Part shown: piece by piece, positions 33,757 through 41,802 of the stretch
How the letters are laid out: the number at the start of each line of letters is the position of its first letter
Numbering within the stretch: the stretch's first letter is position 1
NCBI GenBank assembly: GCA_020634885.1
Contig: JACKAW010000001.1
Span: forward strand, 372,001-436,000
DNA length: 64,000 bases
Direction of reading: 5' to 3'
DNA from: Anaerolineales bacterium
Lineage (GTDB): Bacteria > Chloroflexota > Anaerolineae > Anaerolineales > Villigracilaceae
Position numbers and translations under genes: made by a program
The notes under the pieces: generated by a model
Seen by the model: only the letters and a program-made list of their open reading frames with translations
What the model was told of the DNA's origin: nothing
Databases searched by the model: none

Positions 33757-34688
33757 ACCCGATCGAAACCATTCTTAATAATCAAAAGATCGCCATCATT
33801 GATGGCGCCATGGCAACCGAACTTGAAGGTCGCGGCTGCGACCTCAACGACGATCTTTGGTCTGCCCGTGTTTTGATGGAGCAGCCCGAACTCATCCGCG
33901 CCGTACATCTCGATTACTTCAACAGCGGCGCAGACATTGCCATTACTGCCAGTTATCAAGCCACGGTCGAAGGCTTTGCAAAACGCGGACTTACTCGTGA
34001 GCAGTCACTTGACCTCATCAAAAAGTCGGTTCAACTGGCACAGGAAGCACGCGATGAATTTTGGGATAAAGAAGAAAATCGTGCTGGGCGTGTACGTCCG
34101 TTGATCGCCGGTTCGGTGGGTCCGTATGGTGCATATCTTGCCGATGGTTCGGAATATCGCGGCGATTACAACCTCACCGAAGATGAGTTGATCGCGTTTC
34201 ACCGCCCGCGCATTGAAGCGCTTATCGCCTCAGGTGCCGACCTTTTAGCCTGCGAGACCATCCCATGCCTGATCGAAGCCCGAGCCTTAATTCGTCTGCT
34301 GGCGGAATTCCCGAACACCTCAGCCTGGTTCTGCTTCAGCGCCAAAGACGGCGAACACATCAGCAATGGCGATCTCATCGCAGACTGCGCCGCATTTTTA
34401 GATAAGCAGCCGCAAGCAGCAGCGATTGGCATCAACTGCACATCCCCTCTATATATTTCCTCGTTGGTGCGTGAAATCAAAAAAAAATCCGGCAAACCCA
34501 TCATCGTTTACCCCAACTCTGGCGAACATTACAATCCAGTCACCAACTCCTGGCACGGTGAAACCTCATCCGATAAATTCGGTTTGCAATCCAAAGACTG
34601 GTACGAGAACGGCGCCACCCTCATCGGTGGATGCTGCCGCACCACGCCAGATCACATACGAGAAGTGAGGCACTGGGCAAGACAATAG
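33753..34688 (+). CDS. mmuM: Homocysteine S-methyltransferase
   Basis: A 311-residue zinc-dependent methyltransferase making methionine from homocysteine. It opens IIDGAMATELEGRG and has TASYQAT, GSVGPYGAYLADGSEY, the zinc ligand GINC (about residue 226) and the C-terminal GGCC pair. The usual donor is S-methylmethionine or SAM. Here the gene overlaps the methyl-folate:corrinoid enzyme by 4 bp (ATGA) and shares a cluster with a corrinoid protein. It could therefore act as the homocysteine module of a split cobalamin methionine synthase. Both roles remain possible. Confidence 0.9.
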   Translation: MNPIETILNNQKIAIIDGAMATELEGRGCDLNDDLWSARVLMEQPELIRAVHLDYFNSGADIAITASYQATVEGFAKRGLTREQSLDLIKKSVQLAQEARDEFWDKEENRAGRVRPLIAGSVGPYGAYLADGSEYRGDYNLTEDELIAFHRPRIEALIASGADLLACETIPCLIEARALIRLLAEFPNTSAWFCFSAKDGEHISNGDLIADCAAFLDKQPQAAAIGINCTSPLYISSLVREIKKKSGKPIIVYPNSGEHYNPVTNSWHGETSSDKFGLQSKDWYENGATLIGGCCRTTPDHIREVRHWARQ

Positions 34689-34690
34689 CA

Positions 34691-34751
34691 GGGCAAGGTT
34701 TCACGCCTTGCCTATGAGCAATACAGTAAAGGGCAGGTTTCACGCCTTGCC
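34691..34751. repeat. Two tandem copies of a 21-22 bp palindromic repeat
   Basis: GGGCAAGGTTTCACGCCTTG plus CC at 34691-34712, and a one-base-shorter copy at 34731-34751. Each folds GGCAAGG/CCTTGCC. Confidence 0.7.
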
Positions 34752-34757
34752 AACGAA

Positions 34758-34790
34758 CAAAAAGAGGCAGTAATAAATCGCCTCTTTTTG
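34758..34790 (+). terminator. Terminator of the methyltransferase cluster
   Basis: AAAAAGAGGC (34759-34768) pairs with GCCTCTTTTT (34780-34789) and is followed by TTTTGTTTT-type sequence. It lies 70 bp after the homocysteine methyltransferase. Confidence 0.8.
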
Positions 34791-34832
34791 TTTTCTAAAT
34801 AACAAGAATCGAGCAACCTATTTTATGGAGAA

Positions 34833-35909
34833 ATGATGAAGAAATCTTTACTGGTCTTCCTTACTTGTCTGATTGCCATTACCGCCTGTACTTCGCAAAC
34901 AACTCCCAGCCCTACCCACACAGCCACGCCAGCAAACACCCAGACCCCCACCCAAACACTCACACCTGAACCGACCCCAACATTCACAGCAATTCCCACC
35001 GCAACACCTGTTCCGCACCCCATGAGTATCATAGCGCTGCGAAATACGGAATACCCCGGCAGTGAGATCACCGTCGTCAAGGAATTAGAGCGCGGCATCA
35101 ACTATCGCCGTTATTATGTTTATTATCTTTCAGAGGGATTAAAAATCTACGCCCTGTTAACCATTCCCAATGGCGAGTCGCCCGAAGGCGGTTTTCCTGC
35201 CATTGTATTCAACCATGGTTACATCCCGCCAGATGTTTACAAAACGACCGAGCGTTACATTGCCTATGTAGATCAACTCGCCCGCGCGGGCTACGTCGTG
35301 TTCCGCATCGATTATCGTGGACACGACCAATCAGAAGGCGAAGCCACTGGCGCGTACGGAAATTCCGGGTATCAAATAGACGTGATGAATGCGCTTGCCT
35401 CTCTCAAGCGGCACCCCGATGTAAACCCGGAAAAGATCGGCATGTGGGGGCATTCGATGGGCGGATATTTAACCCTGCGCGCCATGGTCATTTCAGATGA
35501 AATCAAAGCAGGCGTGATCTGGGCAGGCGTGGTCGCTTCATACCCCGACCTGATCTATAACTGGCGCCGGACAGGTTCGTTCACGCCGTCACCAAGCTCC
35601 ACCGGACGGGGCTGGCGTACCTCATTTATAGAGCAATACGGCACCCCCGAACAAAACCCCGCTTTTTGGGATTCGATCTCCGCCACTTCGTACCTTGCCG
35701 ATCTTTCCGCCCCCATCGAACTCCATCATGGCACGGCAGATGAAGATGTGCCGGTGGAATTTTCCATCCGTCTGGCAGAGCTTGGAAGGCAAAACAATCA
35801 ACTTATAAATTTATATACATACGATGGAGACAATCACAATATTTCCAATTACTTCTCACAAGCAATGCAGAGAACTATTGAATTTTTTGATATTTATCTC
35901 AAACAATAA
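34833..35909 (+). CDS. Lipoprotein alpha/beta hydrolase (peptidase S9/dienelactone-hydrolase type)
   Basis: A 358-residue predicted lipoprotein. The lipobox is AITAC near residue 19, followed by a Thr/Pro linker (about 22-62), then an alpha/beta hydrolase fold. The nucleophile elbow is GHSMGGY, the oxyanion loop FNHGYIPP, the acid HGTADEDVP and the base His in GDNHNIS. It probably hydrolyses esters or peptides outside the membrane. GGAGAA precedes tandem ATGs. It is separated from the methyltransferase cluster by a terminator, so likely independent of it. Confidence 0.88.
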   Translation: MMKKSLLVFLTCLIAITACTSQTTPSPTHTATPANTQTPTQTLTPEPTPTFTAIPTATPVPHPMSIIALRNTEYPGSEITVVKELERGINYRRYYVYYLSEGLKIYALLTIPNGESPEGGFPAIVFNHGYIPPDVYKTTERYIAYVDQLARAGYVVFRIDYRGHDQSEGEATGAYGNSGYQIDVMNALASLKRHPDVNPEKIGMWGHSMGGYLTLRAMVISDEIKAGVIWAGVVASYPDLIYNWRRTGSFTPSPSSTGRGWRTSFIEQYGTPEQNPAFWDSISATSYLADLSAPIELHHGTADEDVPVEFSIRLAELGRQNNQLINLYTYDGDNHNISNYFSQAMQRTIEFFDIYLKQ

Positions 35910-36004
35910 AACAAAAATAATTCCAGATATCAAAAGCAGAGCGAGTAGAAAGAGAACCAGTCTTCTGGTAGTTGAGCACCTCCTTGCTCACTATTGCCAT
36001 ACAA

Positions 36005-36045
36005 ATGATAAAGTGGAGCCGGGTACCTCAGCTCCACTTTATCAT
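36005..36045. terminator. Bidirectional hairpin between convergent genes
   Basis: A 15-bp perfect stem (36005-36019 with 36031-36045) lies in the 212-bp gap between the hydrolase (+) and BipA (-). A second weaker hairpin lies at about 35970-35990. The rest of the gap shows nothing. Confidence 0.7.
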
Positions 36046-36121
36046 CCTCGCATTGCTATTTACATTCTTTCGTTCGATCTTACAACCCACTCCGCACATT
36101 CATTATATTTGAAGCAGCTTA

Positions 36122-37978
36122 TTACTCTTCACCAAACTGTTCTTTCGCTTTCTTTACCTGCTTACCGCGCTCTTCAGTATTAAGGATGCGTTTGCGAATA
36201 CGAAAAGTAGCAGGCGTTATTTCAAGAAGTTCATCATCAGAGAGATATTCAATTGCTTCATCCAAAGACATTTGTCGGGGCGGCGTGAGGCGAATTTCCA
36301 TATCTGCTCGTGAAGCCCGCATATTTGTCAAATGCTTTTTCTTACAAACATTTACAGAAATATCGCTTGCGCGGGCATTCTCTCCAACAACCATGCCTTC
36401 ATACACGTCTACGCCAGGTCCAATAAAAAGAGAGCCTCGTTCTTCAGCAGATTTCAAAGCATATGCAGTTGAGGTGCCAGGCTCCCAAGCTACCAACGAG
36501 CCGCTTTGGCGCGTGTTCATAGGACCTGCAAGTTCATCATATCCATGGAAAATCGTATTCATCACACCCGCCCCGCGAGTGGAAGTAAGAAATTGATAGC
36601 GGAATCCGAGCAAGCCACGGGTAGGAACAACATAGACCATTCGCGTCGTTCCTTGACCTGAATCTTCCATCTCCATCATCTGACCCCGGCGCCCACCGAG
36701 CATTTCCACTACTGCGCCTACAGTCTCGTTACTTGTTTCGATGTGAACTTCTTCATACGGTTCAAGTATCACACCATCATCTGCTTTATGATAAATAACC
36801 TCAGGTCGTGACACCTGAAATTCAAAACCTTCACGACGCATAGTTTCAATGAGAATGCCGAGATGTAACTCGCCGCGTCCTGAAACAAGGAAGTTTTCAG
36901 CGGAGTCGGTATCAGCAACTCTAAGAGATACATTAGTTCGTAATTCTTCATTTAATCTTTCGCGCAGTTTTCGCGAAGTCCCCCACTTTCCTTCTTTACC
37001 GGAAAATGGAGATGTATTTACACCAAACGTCATACGAACAGTCGGTTCTTCAACTTTAATAGACGGTAATGCAATCGGATTGGCGGGGTCAGCAAGAGTT
37101 TCTCCAATGGCAATATCTGTCAAGCCTGCCAGAGAGATAATATCCCCAGCTATAGACTCCTCAACCTCAGCTTTGTTTAATCCCTTAAACGTATATAAAT
37201 AACGCGCGGTTTCAGGAAGTACGCTTCCGTCTAACTTAATTCGTGCCAATTTTTGCCCCGCCTTGATTTTTCCGGCAAAGACACGTCCCACAGCCGTCAC
37301 ACCACGATAATCATCATAACCCAAGGTTGTGACTAACATTTGCAAAGGAGCATCTACGTCCACTTTTGGGGCAGGAACATTACGAAGTATTACGTCAAAT
37401 AGCGGTTGAAGGTCAGGTCCCAATTCAGGAGTTAGCCCAGCACGTTGCTGAACGCCCACAGCATAAATCACTGGAAAATCCGCCTGCTCTTCCGTAGCGC
37501 CAAGCTCAATGAATAGGTCGAATGTCTCATTTAGAACGCGCTCTGGTTCTGCATCTTTACGATCCACTTTGTTGATAACCACGATGGCTTTGTGCCCCAT
37601 TTGAAGCGCCTTTTTTAGCACAAAGCGCGTCTGAGGCATGGGGCCTTCGGCGGCATCCACAAGTAGCAGTACGCCATCCACCATATTCATCACGCGTTCC
37701 ACTTCGCCACCAAAATCAGCATGTCCGGGTGTATCAACAATATTGATTTTTACAGGCAAGTTGGTTGTTGGATCAACAAGGTTAATAGCAGTGTTTTTGG
37801 CAAGAATCGTAATCCCACGCTCACGCTCAAGATCATTCGAGTCCATAACACGTTCTTCCACATGTTGATTCTCACGAAAAGTGTGAGATTGACGCAGGAG
37901 TCCGTCTACAAGTGTAGTCTTCCCATGGTCAACATGGGCGATAATTGCAATATTTCTCAAATCAGTACGTTCAATCAT
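36122..37978 (-). CDS. typA: Translational GTPase TypA/BipA
   Basis: Ribosome-binding GTPase linked to 50S assembly and stress responses. The ATG at 37978 gives 618 residues, a normal length; the frame is open for another 84 codons upstream, but these run into the neighbouring glycosyltransferase. G-domain motifs are AHVDHGKTTL, ERERGITI, DTPGHADFGGEV and INKVDR. The C-terminal TypA-specific region includes RGELHLGILIETMRREG and GRRGQMMEMEDSG. Its leader follows a terminator that ends the upstream operon. Confidence 0.96.
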   Translation of the reverse strand: MIERTDLRNIAIIAHVDHGKTTLVDGLLRQSHTFRENQHVEERVMDSNDLERERGITILAKNTAINLVDPTTNLPVKINIVDTPGHADFGGEVERVMNMVDGVLLLVDAAEGPMPQTRFVLKKALQMGHKAIVVINKVDRKDAEPERVLNETFDLFIELGATEEQADFPVIYAVGVQQRAGLTPELGPDLQPLFDVILRNVPAPKVDVDAPLQMLVTTLGYDDYRGVTAVGRVFAGKIKAGQKLARIKLDGSVLPETARYLYTFKGLNKAEVEESIAGDIISLAGLTDIAIGETLADPANPIALPSIKVEEPTVRMTFGVNTSPFSGKEGKWGTSRKLRERLNEELRTNVSLRVADTDSAENFLVSGRGELHLGILIETMRREGFEFQVSRPEVIYHKADDGVILEPYEEVHIETSNETVGAVVEMLGGRRGQMMEMEDSGQGTTRMVYVVPTRGLLGFRYQFLTSTRGAGVMNTIFHGYDELAGPMNTRQSGSLVAWEPGTSTAYALKSAEERGSLFIGPGVDVYEGMVVGENARASDISVNVCKKKHLTNMRASRADMEIRLTPPRQMSLDEAIEYLSDDELLEITPATFRIRKRILNTEERGKQVKKAKEQFGEE

Positions 37979-38005
37979 AAAAAAATCTCTTTCTGGCAAT
38001 AGGCA

Positions 38006-38034
38006 CAAAAATCCCTCGACACTGTCGCCGAGGG
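38006..38034 (-). terminator. Terminator of the roadblock-glycosyltransferase operon
   Basis: On the minus strand CCCTCG ... CGAGGG (38029-38034 with 38013-38018) is followed by ATTTTTG. It lies between the glycosyltransferase stop and typA. Confidence 0.7.
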
Positions 38035-38102
38035 GGTAGGTTTTCTTTCGGCTTGCGGGCGGTATTTTATCAGAGAGAAGATGTTTGAGGAAGGGGGAGA
38101 AA

Positions 38103-38843
38103 CTACACCCTTGCCCATCTGCCCGCCTTTCGGAGATCGCGATAGTTCCACAAAACATACCAAATACGCATGGCGGCTTCCATTTGGATCCTGAAGGACA
38201 TTTTAGATTTTCCAAAACGGCGATCTGCAAAATAGATGGGAGTTTCGCCGATCTTGAATTCCAAGCAGTTTGCCAGATAGATCATTTCTACCAGGAATAT
38301 GTATCCGGTAGATTGTATCCTTTCAAACGGCATTTGCTTCAAGGTTTCGCTGCGCCACATACGATATCCGGTTGTTACATCATGGAACGGTAAAGCAAGT
38401 ATTGTGCGAGCATAAAAATTACCGAAGGCAGAGAGCCATTTACGCCAAATAGGCCATTTATCGTCTACTGAACCGCCCAGCACATAACGAGAGCCTATAA
38501 CAATATCTTTTGTTTCGAGTAGCTTCGCCATCTGAATGAGCACAATTGGGTCATGTGAAAAATCCGCATCCATCTGAACAATTGCTTGAGAGCCGTCTTT
38601 AAATATTTTCTGAAATCCATTTAGATAAGCAGAACGCAGCCCCATTTTACCTGGGCGATGTAACACTTCAATTTTTTCTGGGTATGTTTGCGCCAGCTTA
38701 TCAGCCAGGTCTCCTGTGCCGTCGGGGCTGTTATCATCAACGACAAGAATTCGGATGTCGAGAGGAAGTGACAATAAAGCGGAGACCAGCTTTGGCAGGT
38801 TCTCCGCTTCATTATATGTCGGGATTATGACTGTGATCCGCAA
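38103..38843 (-). CDS. Polyprenol monophosphomannose synthase-like glycosyltransferase (GT2)
   Basis: A 246-residue DPM1-like enzyme making polyprenyl-phosphate-mannose, or a related sugar, at the inner membrane face. Motifs are TVIIPTYNEAENLP, VVDDNSPDGTGD (nucleotide-sugar Asp residues), QMDADFSHDP (metal site) and IGSRYVLGG. It has no C-terminal membrane anchor. The start is TTG at 38843, 10 bp past the response regulator, with a poor ribosome-binding site. It is the last gene of a four-gene operon, so its link to the signalling genes may only be transcriptional. Confidence 0.9.
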   Translation of the reverse strand: MRITVIIPTYNEAENLPKLVSALLSLPLDIRILVVDDNSPDGTGDLADKLAQTYPEKIEVLHRPGKMGLRSAYLNGFQKIFKDGSQAIVQMDADFSHDPIVLIQMAKLLETKDIVIGSRYVLGGSVDDKWPIWRKWLSAFGNFYARTILALPFHDVTTGYRMWRSETLKQMPFERIQSTGYIFLVEMIYLANCLEFKIGETPIYFADRRFGKSKMSFRIQMEAAMRIWYVLWNYRDLRKAGRWARV

Positions 38844-38853
38844 AGGAAATACT

Positions 38854-39708
38854 CTACTTTTTTGAGTTTATTAATTCTGATTTAAATGCTTCCACATCTA
38901 CTGGGTATTTTTGCAAGGATAAAACTTCCACCAAGCGGGCATTTAAACGGTCTAATCTAGTAGCAATCAGCTCGCGATCTTTAATAGGATAGAAATATTC
39001 CACTGATTGTTCAAGTCGAGAACGCAATTTTTCAGCTAAACCAACAAGATTTGAAGGCGAAACTACGAGCACAAACTCTGTGGCGCTAATATGCCCAAGA
39101 AAATCTTCAGGTCGTCCAAATTCTCTCATGGTATTAACTATCATTAAACTAACTGCACGAAGCACGTCATCTGATGCTACGAAACCATAAGCCTCTCTAA
39201 ACACATTCATATTCTCAATCGAAACAAATAACACGGAGCAGATATCTCTCCCTAAAACCTCTGAAATTTTTTCGTCCACCAAGGTTCCTTCAGGAAGACC
39301 TGTGACGGGATTAGTTAGAGAACCTTGGCTCACACGCTTCAAAGCGTTACGAACACGCAATCTTAGCTCTTGCACATCAAACGGCTTGGTAATGTAGTCG
39401 TCAGCACCAAGTTCCAAGCCTTGCAACTTATCTGCGCGATCACGTTTTTCAGTCAAGAATATAATAGGAATATCGGCAGTACGCCGATCTGACCGCATAC
39501 GATGGGCAACTTCATACCCATCGATATCAGGTAGACGAATATCCAAAATCGCAAGATCAGGACTGACCTGTAAAGCGGAACGGACCCCATCTTCCCCCCA
39601 ATTTACTGTAAACACTTCATATTCTTGAGTGCGAAAATACGCAGTCAACATTTCCGCGACATCGGGGTCGTCTTCGACAATGAGGATCTTCGGTTTTGGC
39701 TCTGCCAT
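38854..39708 (-). CDS. Response regulator with degenerate GGDEF domain
   Basis: The receiver domain (about 7-120) has the acid pair EDD at 12-14, phospho-acceptor Asp56 and TKPFD lysine. A GGDEF-like domain follows (LTNPVTGLP start at about 133). The active-site loop reads HISATEF in place of GGDEF, so diguanylate cyclase activity is not expected. The ATG at 39708 is used; an in-frame TTG at 39714 is also possible because AAGG lies 6 bp before it. Operon partners are a V4R protein and a roadblock protein. It is probably a protein-interaction output. Confidence 0.87.
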   Translation of the reverse strand: MAEPKPKILIVEDDPDVAEMLTAYFRTQEYEVFTVNWGEDGVRSALQVSPDLAILDIRLPDIDGYEVAHRMRSDRRTADIPIIFLTEKRDRADKLQGLELGADDYITKPFDVQELRLRVRNALKRVSQGSLTNPVTGLPEGTLVDEKISEVLGRDICSVLFVSIENMNVFREAYGFVASDDVLRAVSLMIVNTMREFGRPEDFLGHISATEFVLVVSPSNLVGLAEKLRSRLEQSVEYFYPIKDRELIATRLDRLNARLVEVLSLQKYPVDVEAFKSELINSKK

Positions 39709-39735
39709 GCTCAAGATACGCCTTGACTTTCAAGA

Positions 39736-40371
39736 TTAGGAAATCGGCTCTTTTTGAACAATAAATTCACAAACAGGGTCGCCCATAGCAACACATTTAG
39801 ACTCATTCACGCGAAATTCATTGCCGCCAGAAACCCACTTAAGACTTTCTTGAAGCAAGCCTGTAGAAATAAAACAAACAGGTTTATCTACACCGCTACG
39901 CCCCCAACAACATGGGCATTTATGAATAGTCCACACCCACTCAGTATCTTTTTCTTCAACTGTAGTCTGTTGATCGCTTAGCTGAGTGAATATTTTTGCA
40001 AACGCAGGGAGACCGATACGGAGTTTAGATTGAAGTGGAAGAACAACAAATGCAAGGTCTGCAGCACCAGCCAATGCGCCAAAATTACGAAGCGCATCTG
40101 CAAATGTAGCACGTCCTGCACGGAGCGCCAAACCACGCCCTCCACGAGGTCCGTACATTTCCTCTAGAGCAGATCCAATGGCTGAAAGCTCAGCAAAATC
40201 AAACCCCTTATCCAAATTATCTGGAGGGTAGTTCTCAATATAGTGACTTAATCCACCCAGGTTTAAAATGGCGTTCAATCCATTTTTGCCCATTACTTCT
40301 TCAAGTGACTTAATAGTGATAAGACCAAATTTATTCGGGTAATACAAACCAGCTTTTTCGATGGGACTCAT
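39736..40371 (-). CDS. V4R (4-vinyl reductase) domain protein
   Basis: A 211-residue protein. The C-terminal half carries the V4R signature with ESKCVAMGDPVCEF and an upstream HKCPCCWGR cysteine cluster, which may bind a metal or small hydrophobic ligand. V4R domains are ligand-sensing modules and often occur with signalling genes. The N-terminal half (LYYPNKFGLITIKSLEEVMG) matches stand-alone V4R proteins of Chloroflexota-like genomes. GGAG lies before the ATG, 10 bp after the roadblock gene. The ligand is unknown. Confidence 0.82.
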   Translation of the reverse strand: MSPIEKAGLYYPNKFGLITIKSLEEVMGKNGLNAILNLGGLSHYIENYPPDNLDKGFDFAELSAIGSALEEMYGPRGGRGLALRAGRATFADALRNFGALAGAADLAFVVLPLQSKLRIGLPAFAKIFTQLSDQQTTVEEKDTEWVWTIHKCPCCWGRSGVDKPVCFISTGLLQESLKWVSGGNEFRVNESKCVAMGDPVCEFIVQKEPIS

Positions 40372-40381
40372 AATGGCTCCA

Positions 40382-40753
40382 TTAAATCAACTTCGCCAGA
40401 TCTTCAGCGGCGCGTCTCATGTCAAGGAAGATCAGGCCAAGCCTGGCCTGTTCACGTACAAGAGCGGTAAGAACCGCCTCTTCCCCTACTGAAATAAGAA
40501 CTACATATCCCTTTAGTCCTTTTATATACACTTGTTCAAGTGAGCCACGCCCCAACTCACCTGCTATTCTTTCACCAAGTGATAACATTGCAGCGGACAT
40601 TGCAGAAACACGATCTTCTTCCACACCCTGCGGCAATGCAGAAGCAATGCTCAAGCCATCTACACTGACAATTGCCGAAGCTTCAATATCCGGTGAAGAA
40701 GCCTGCAACTCTCGCAAGCGATCCACCATTTGTTGTGTACGATTTTTTGACAA
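40382..40753 (-). CDS. Roadblock/LC7 domain protein
   Basis: A 123-residue single-domain roadblock/LC7 protein (MglB-like fold). The pattern is SPDIEASAIVSVDGLSIAS, MSAAMLSLGERIAGELG, and GYVVLISVGEEAVLTALV. Such proteins often regulate small Ras-like GTPases, but no MglA-type GTPase is in this window. The start codon is TTG at 40753 with a strong GGAGGG 5 bp upstream. It is the first gene of the roadblock-V4R-response regulator-glycosyltransferase operon, with a near-consensus promoter. Confidence 0.9.
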   Translation of the reverse strand: MSKNRTQQMVDRLRELQASSPDIEASAIVSVDGLSIASALPQGVEEDRVSAMSAAMLSLGERIAGELGRGSLEQVYIKGLKGYVVLISVGEEAVLTALVREQARLGLIFLDMRRAAEDLAKLI

Positions 40754-40818
40754 ACCGACCCTCCAAGGGGAATAATTACGTCAATATACAGACGTTTTTA
40801 AACTTGATACTCTAGGCA

Positions 40819-40847
40819 ATTTTAGAACATGGCTTTCATTGTGTCAA
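40819..40847 (-). promoter_or_regulatory. Promoter of the roadblock/V4R operon
   Basis: On the minus strand: TTGACA (40842-40847), 17 bp, TAAAAT (40819-40824), giving a leader of about 60 nt. Confidence 0.8.
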
Positions 40848-41031
40848 GTTCAGTGGTGTGTAGTTTACAAAAAGGCAAGGACGAATACTACTTCCATTAC
40901 TAATTCCCTTATCATCAAAAGATGATACATTTCCCACTAATTGCAACTTTTATATTAATGTTTTTTGTGATCACCCCAATCTCGATTTAGTAAAAGCTAT
41001 TAAGTGCTCTAGAGCAAAACGGATTTGGATA

Positions 41032-41060
41032 TTGACACATAAATTTCACCATGGTAAACT
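41032..41060 (+). promoter_or_regulatory. Promoter of tRNA-Asp
   Basis: TTGACA (41032-41037), 17 bp, TAAACT (41055-41060), 19 bp before the tRNA. Confidence 0.8.
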
Positions 41061-41079
41061 ATCGCCCGCTTAACTAATT

Positions 41080-41153
41080 GGTCTCGTGGTGTAGTGGCCT
41101 AACATGCGGCCCTGTCAAGGCCGAGATCGCGGGTTCGAATCCCGTCGGGACCG
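41080..41153 (+). tRNA. tRNA-Asp (GTC)
   Basis: A 74-nt cloverleaf: acceptor GGTCTCG pairs with CGGGACC (one G-U), anticodon stem CGGCC/GGCCG encloses CTGTCAA with anticodon GTC, and the T-loop is TTCGAAT. The discriminator is G. CCA is not encoded. Confidence 0.96.
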
Positions 41154-41175
41154 CCTCAAGTAATTTTCGGGGCAC

Positions 41176-41207
41176 AAAACCTCTGAACAAACCGTTCAGA
41201 GGTTTTT
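41176..41207 (+). terminator. tRNA-Asp terminator
   Basis: Arms 41176-41188 and 41194-41206 (13 bp, perfect), 5-nt loop, ending TTTTT. Confidence 0.85.
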
Positions 41208-41216
41208 CGTTCTTAA

Positions 41217-41256
41217 CGGCTCTTTGCTAAGAAAAAATAGCAAAGAGCCGTTTTTT
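41217..41256 (+). terminator. Second, stronger terminator in tandem
   Basis: Arms 41217-41229 and 41238-41250 (13 bp, perfect), loop AGAAAAAA, tail TTTTTT. It lies just before the frameshifted HTH gene and may also work as an attenuator for it. Confidence 0.82.
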
Positions 41257-41283
41257 ATTTCCCACCCCGAAAGGATATTTACC

Positions 41284-41585
41284 ATGAGAAAGAATGAAGT
41301 AATCCGTTCCAAGCTATTCCCCGACCTCCCCAATAAGTTTCATTTCTTCACCGTTGCCGAAGTTGCCATCATTATCGGCACCAGCACAAAAAAGGTTCAC
41401 GAGTGGATCAGTGAAGGAACCCTTCGCTCGTTTCGATTGGACCCAAGAGCCGTCTGATCCGCATTAGTTACATGGATCTGGAAAAGTTCATCGATGAACA
41501 TATCCGCACTGGCGAGATCAAGATAGACAAACAGGATCCCAACACCCCAACCGATCCCGCCCCTTCAGACAACCAACAGAAATAA
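41284..41585 (+). pseudogene. Excisionase-type helix-turn-helix gene, frameshifted
   Basis: From the ATG at 41284 (AAAGGA before it), frame 1 reads FFTVAEVAIIIGTSTKKVHE then GTLRSFRLDPR, a MerR/excisionase-like HTH, and stops at 41457. From about 41450 another frame continues naturally as RLIRISYMDLEKFIDEHI and ends at 41585. One missing base near 41446-41450 explains this. The intact product would be about 100 residues. It could be a true pseudogene, a sequencing error, or a natural frameshift; no obvious slippery heptamer is present. It is followed 4 bp later by a small lipoprotein gene. Confidence 0.8.
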
Positions 41586-41589
41586 CCGC

Positions 41590-41802
41590 ATGAACAGGTT
41601 AGTTGTCCCGCTCATCGGTTGGTTGGCATTTGGATTGACTGCCTGCGCAAGCACTCCATCCACACCTCCAATTTCATACTCCCCCACCCCGGATCCCATC
41701 CAGGCATATGTGGATGCCAATAACAGCGAAGCAACTGCTGTCGCCGCCATTTCTACAGCCGATTATCACAAATACCAATTAAACTCCACGAACTTTCCCT
41801 AA
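41590..41802 (+). CDS. Small putative lipoprotein
   Basis: A 70-residue protein with the lipobox FGLTAC (Cys19), then a Pro/Ser/Thr-rich mature part with no recognised domain. The ATG is 4 bp past the end of the frameshifted HTH gene. Its stop overlaps the stop of the convergent ATP-grasp gene by 4 bp. Not recognised beyond lipoprotein features. Confidence 0.5.
   Translation: MNRLVVPLIGWLAFGLTACASTPSTPPISYSPTPDPIQAYVDANNSEATAVAAISTADYHKYQLNSTNFP

Larger units (their letters stand above)
40754..41079. other. Divergent region between roadblock operon and tRNA-Asp
   Basis: This 326-bp gap has the roadblock promoter at 40819-40847 (-) and the tRNA promoter at 41032-41060 (+). Between 40860 and 41030 I see nothing recognisable. 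Confidence 0.5.

Noticed and set aside
34691..34751. Two spaced copies of a 21-bp repeat as a minimal CRISPR
   Set aside because: Only two units, an 18-bp spacer and no cas genes. Palindromic intergenic repeats explain it better.
41080..41153. tRNA-Asp as an integration (att) site
   Set aside because: No direct repeat of the tRNA 3' end is visible in the following region and no integrase gene is present.
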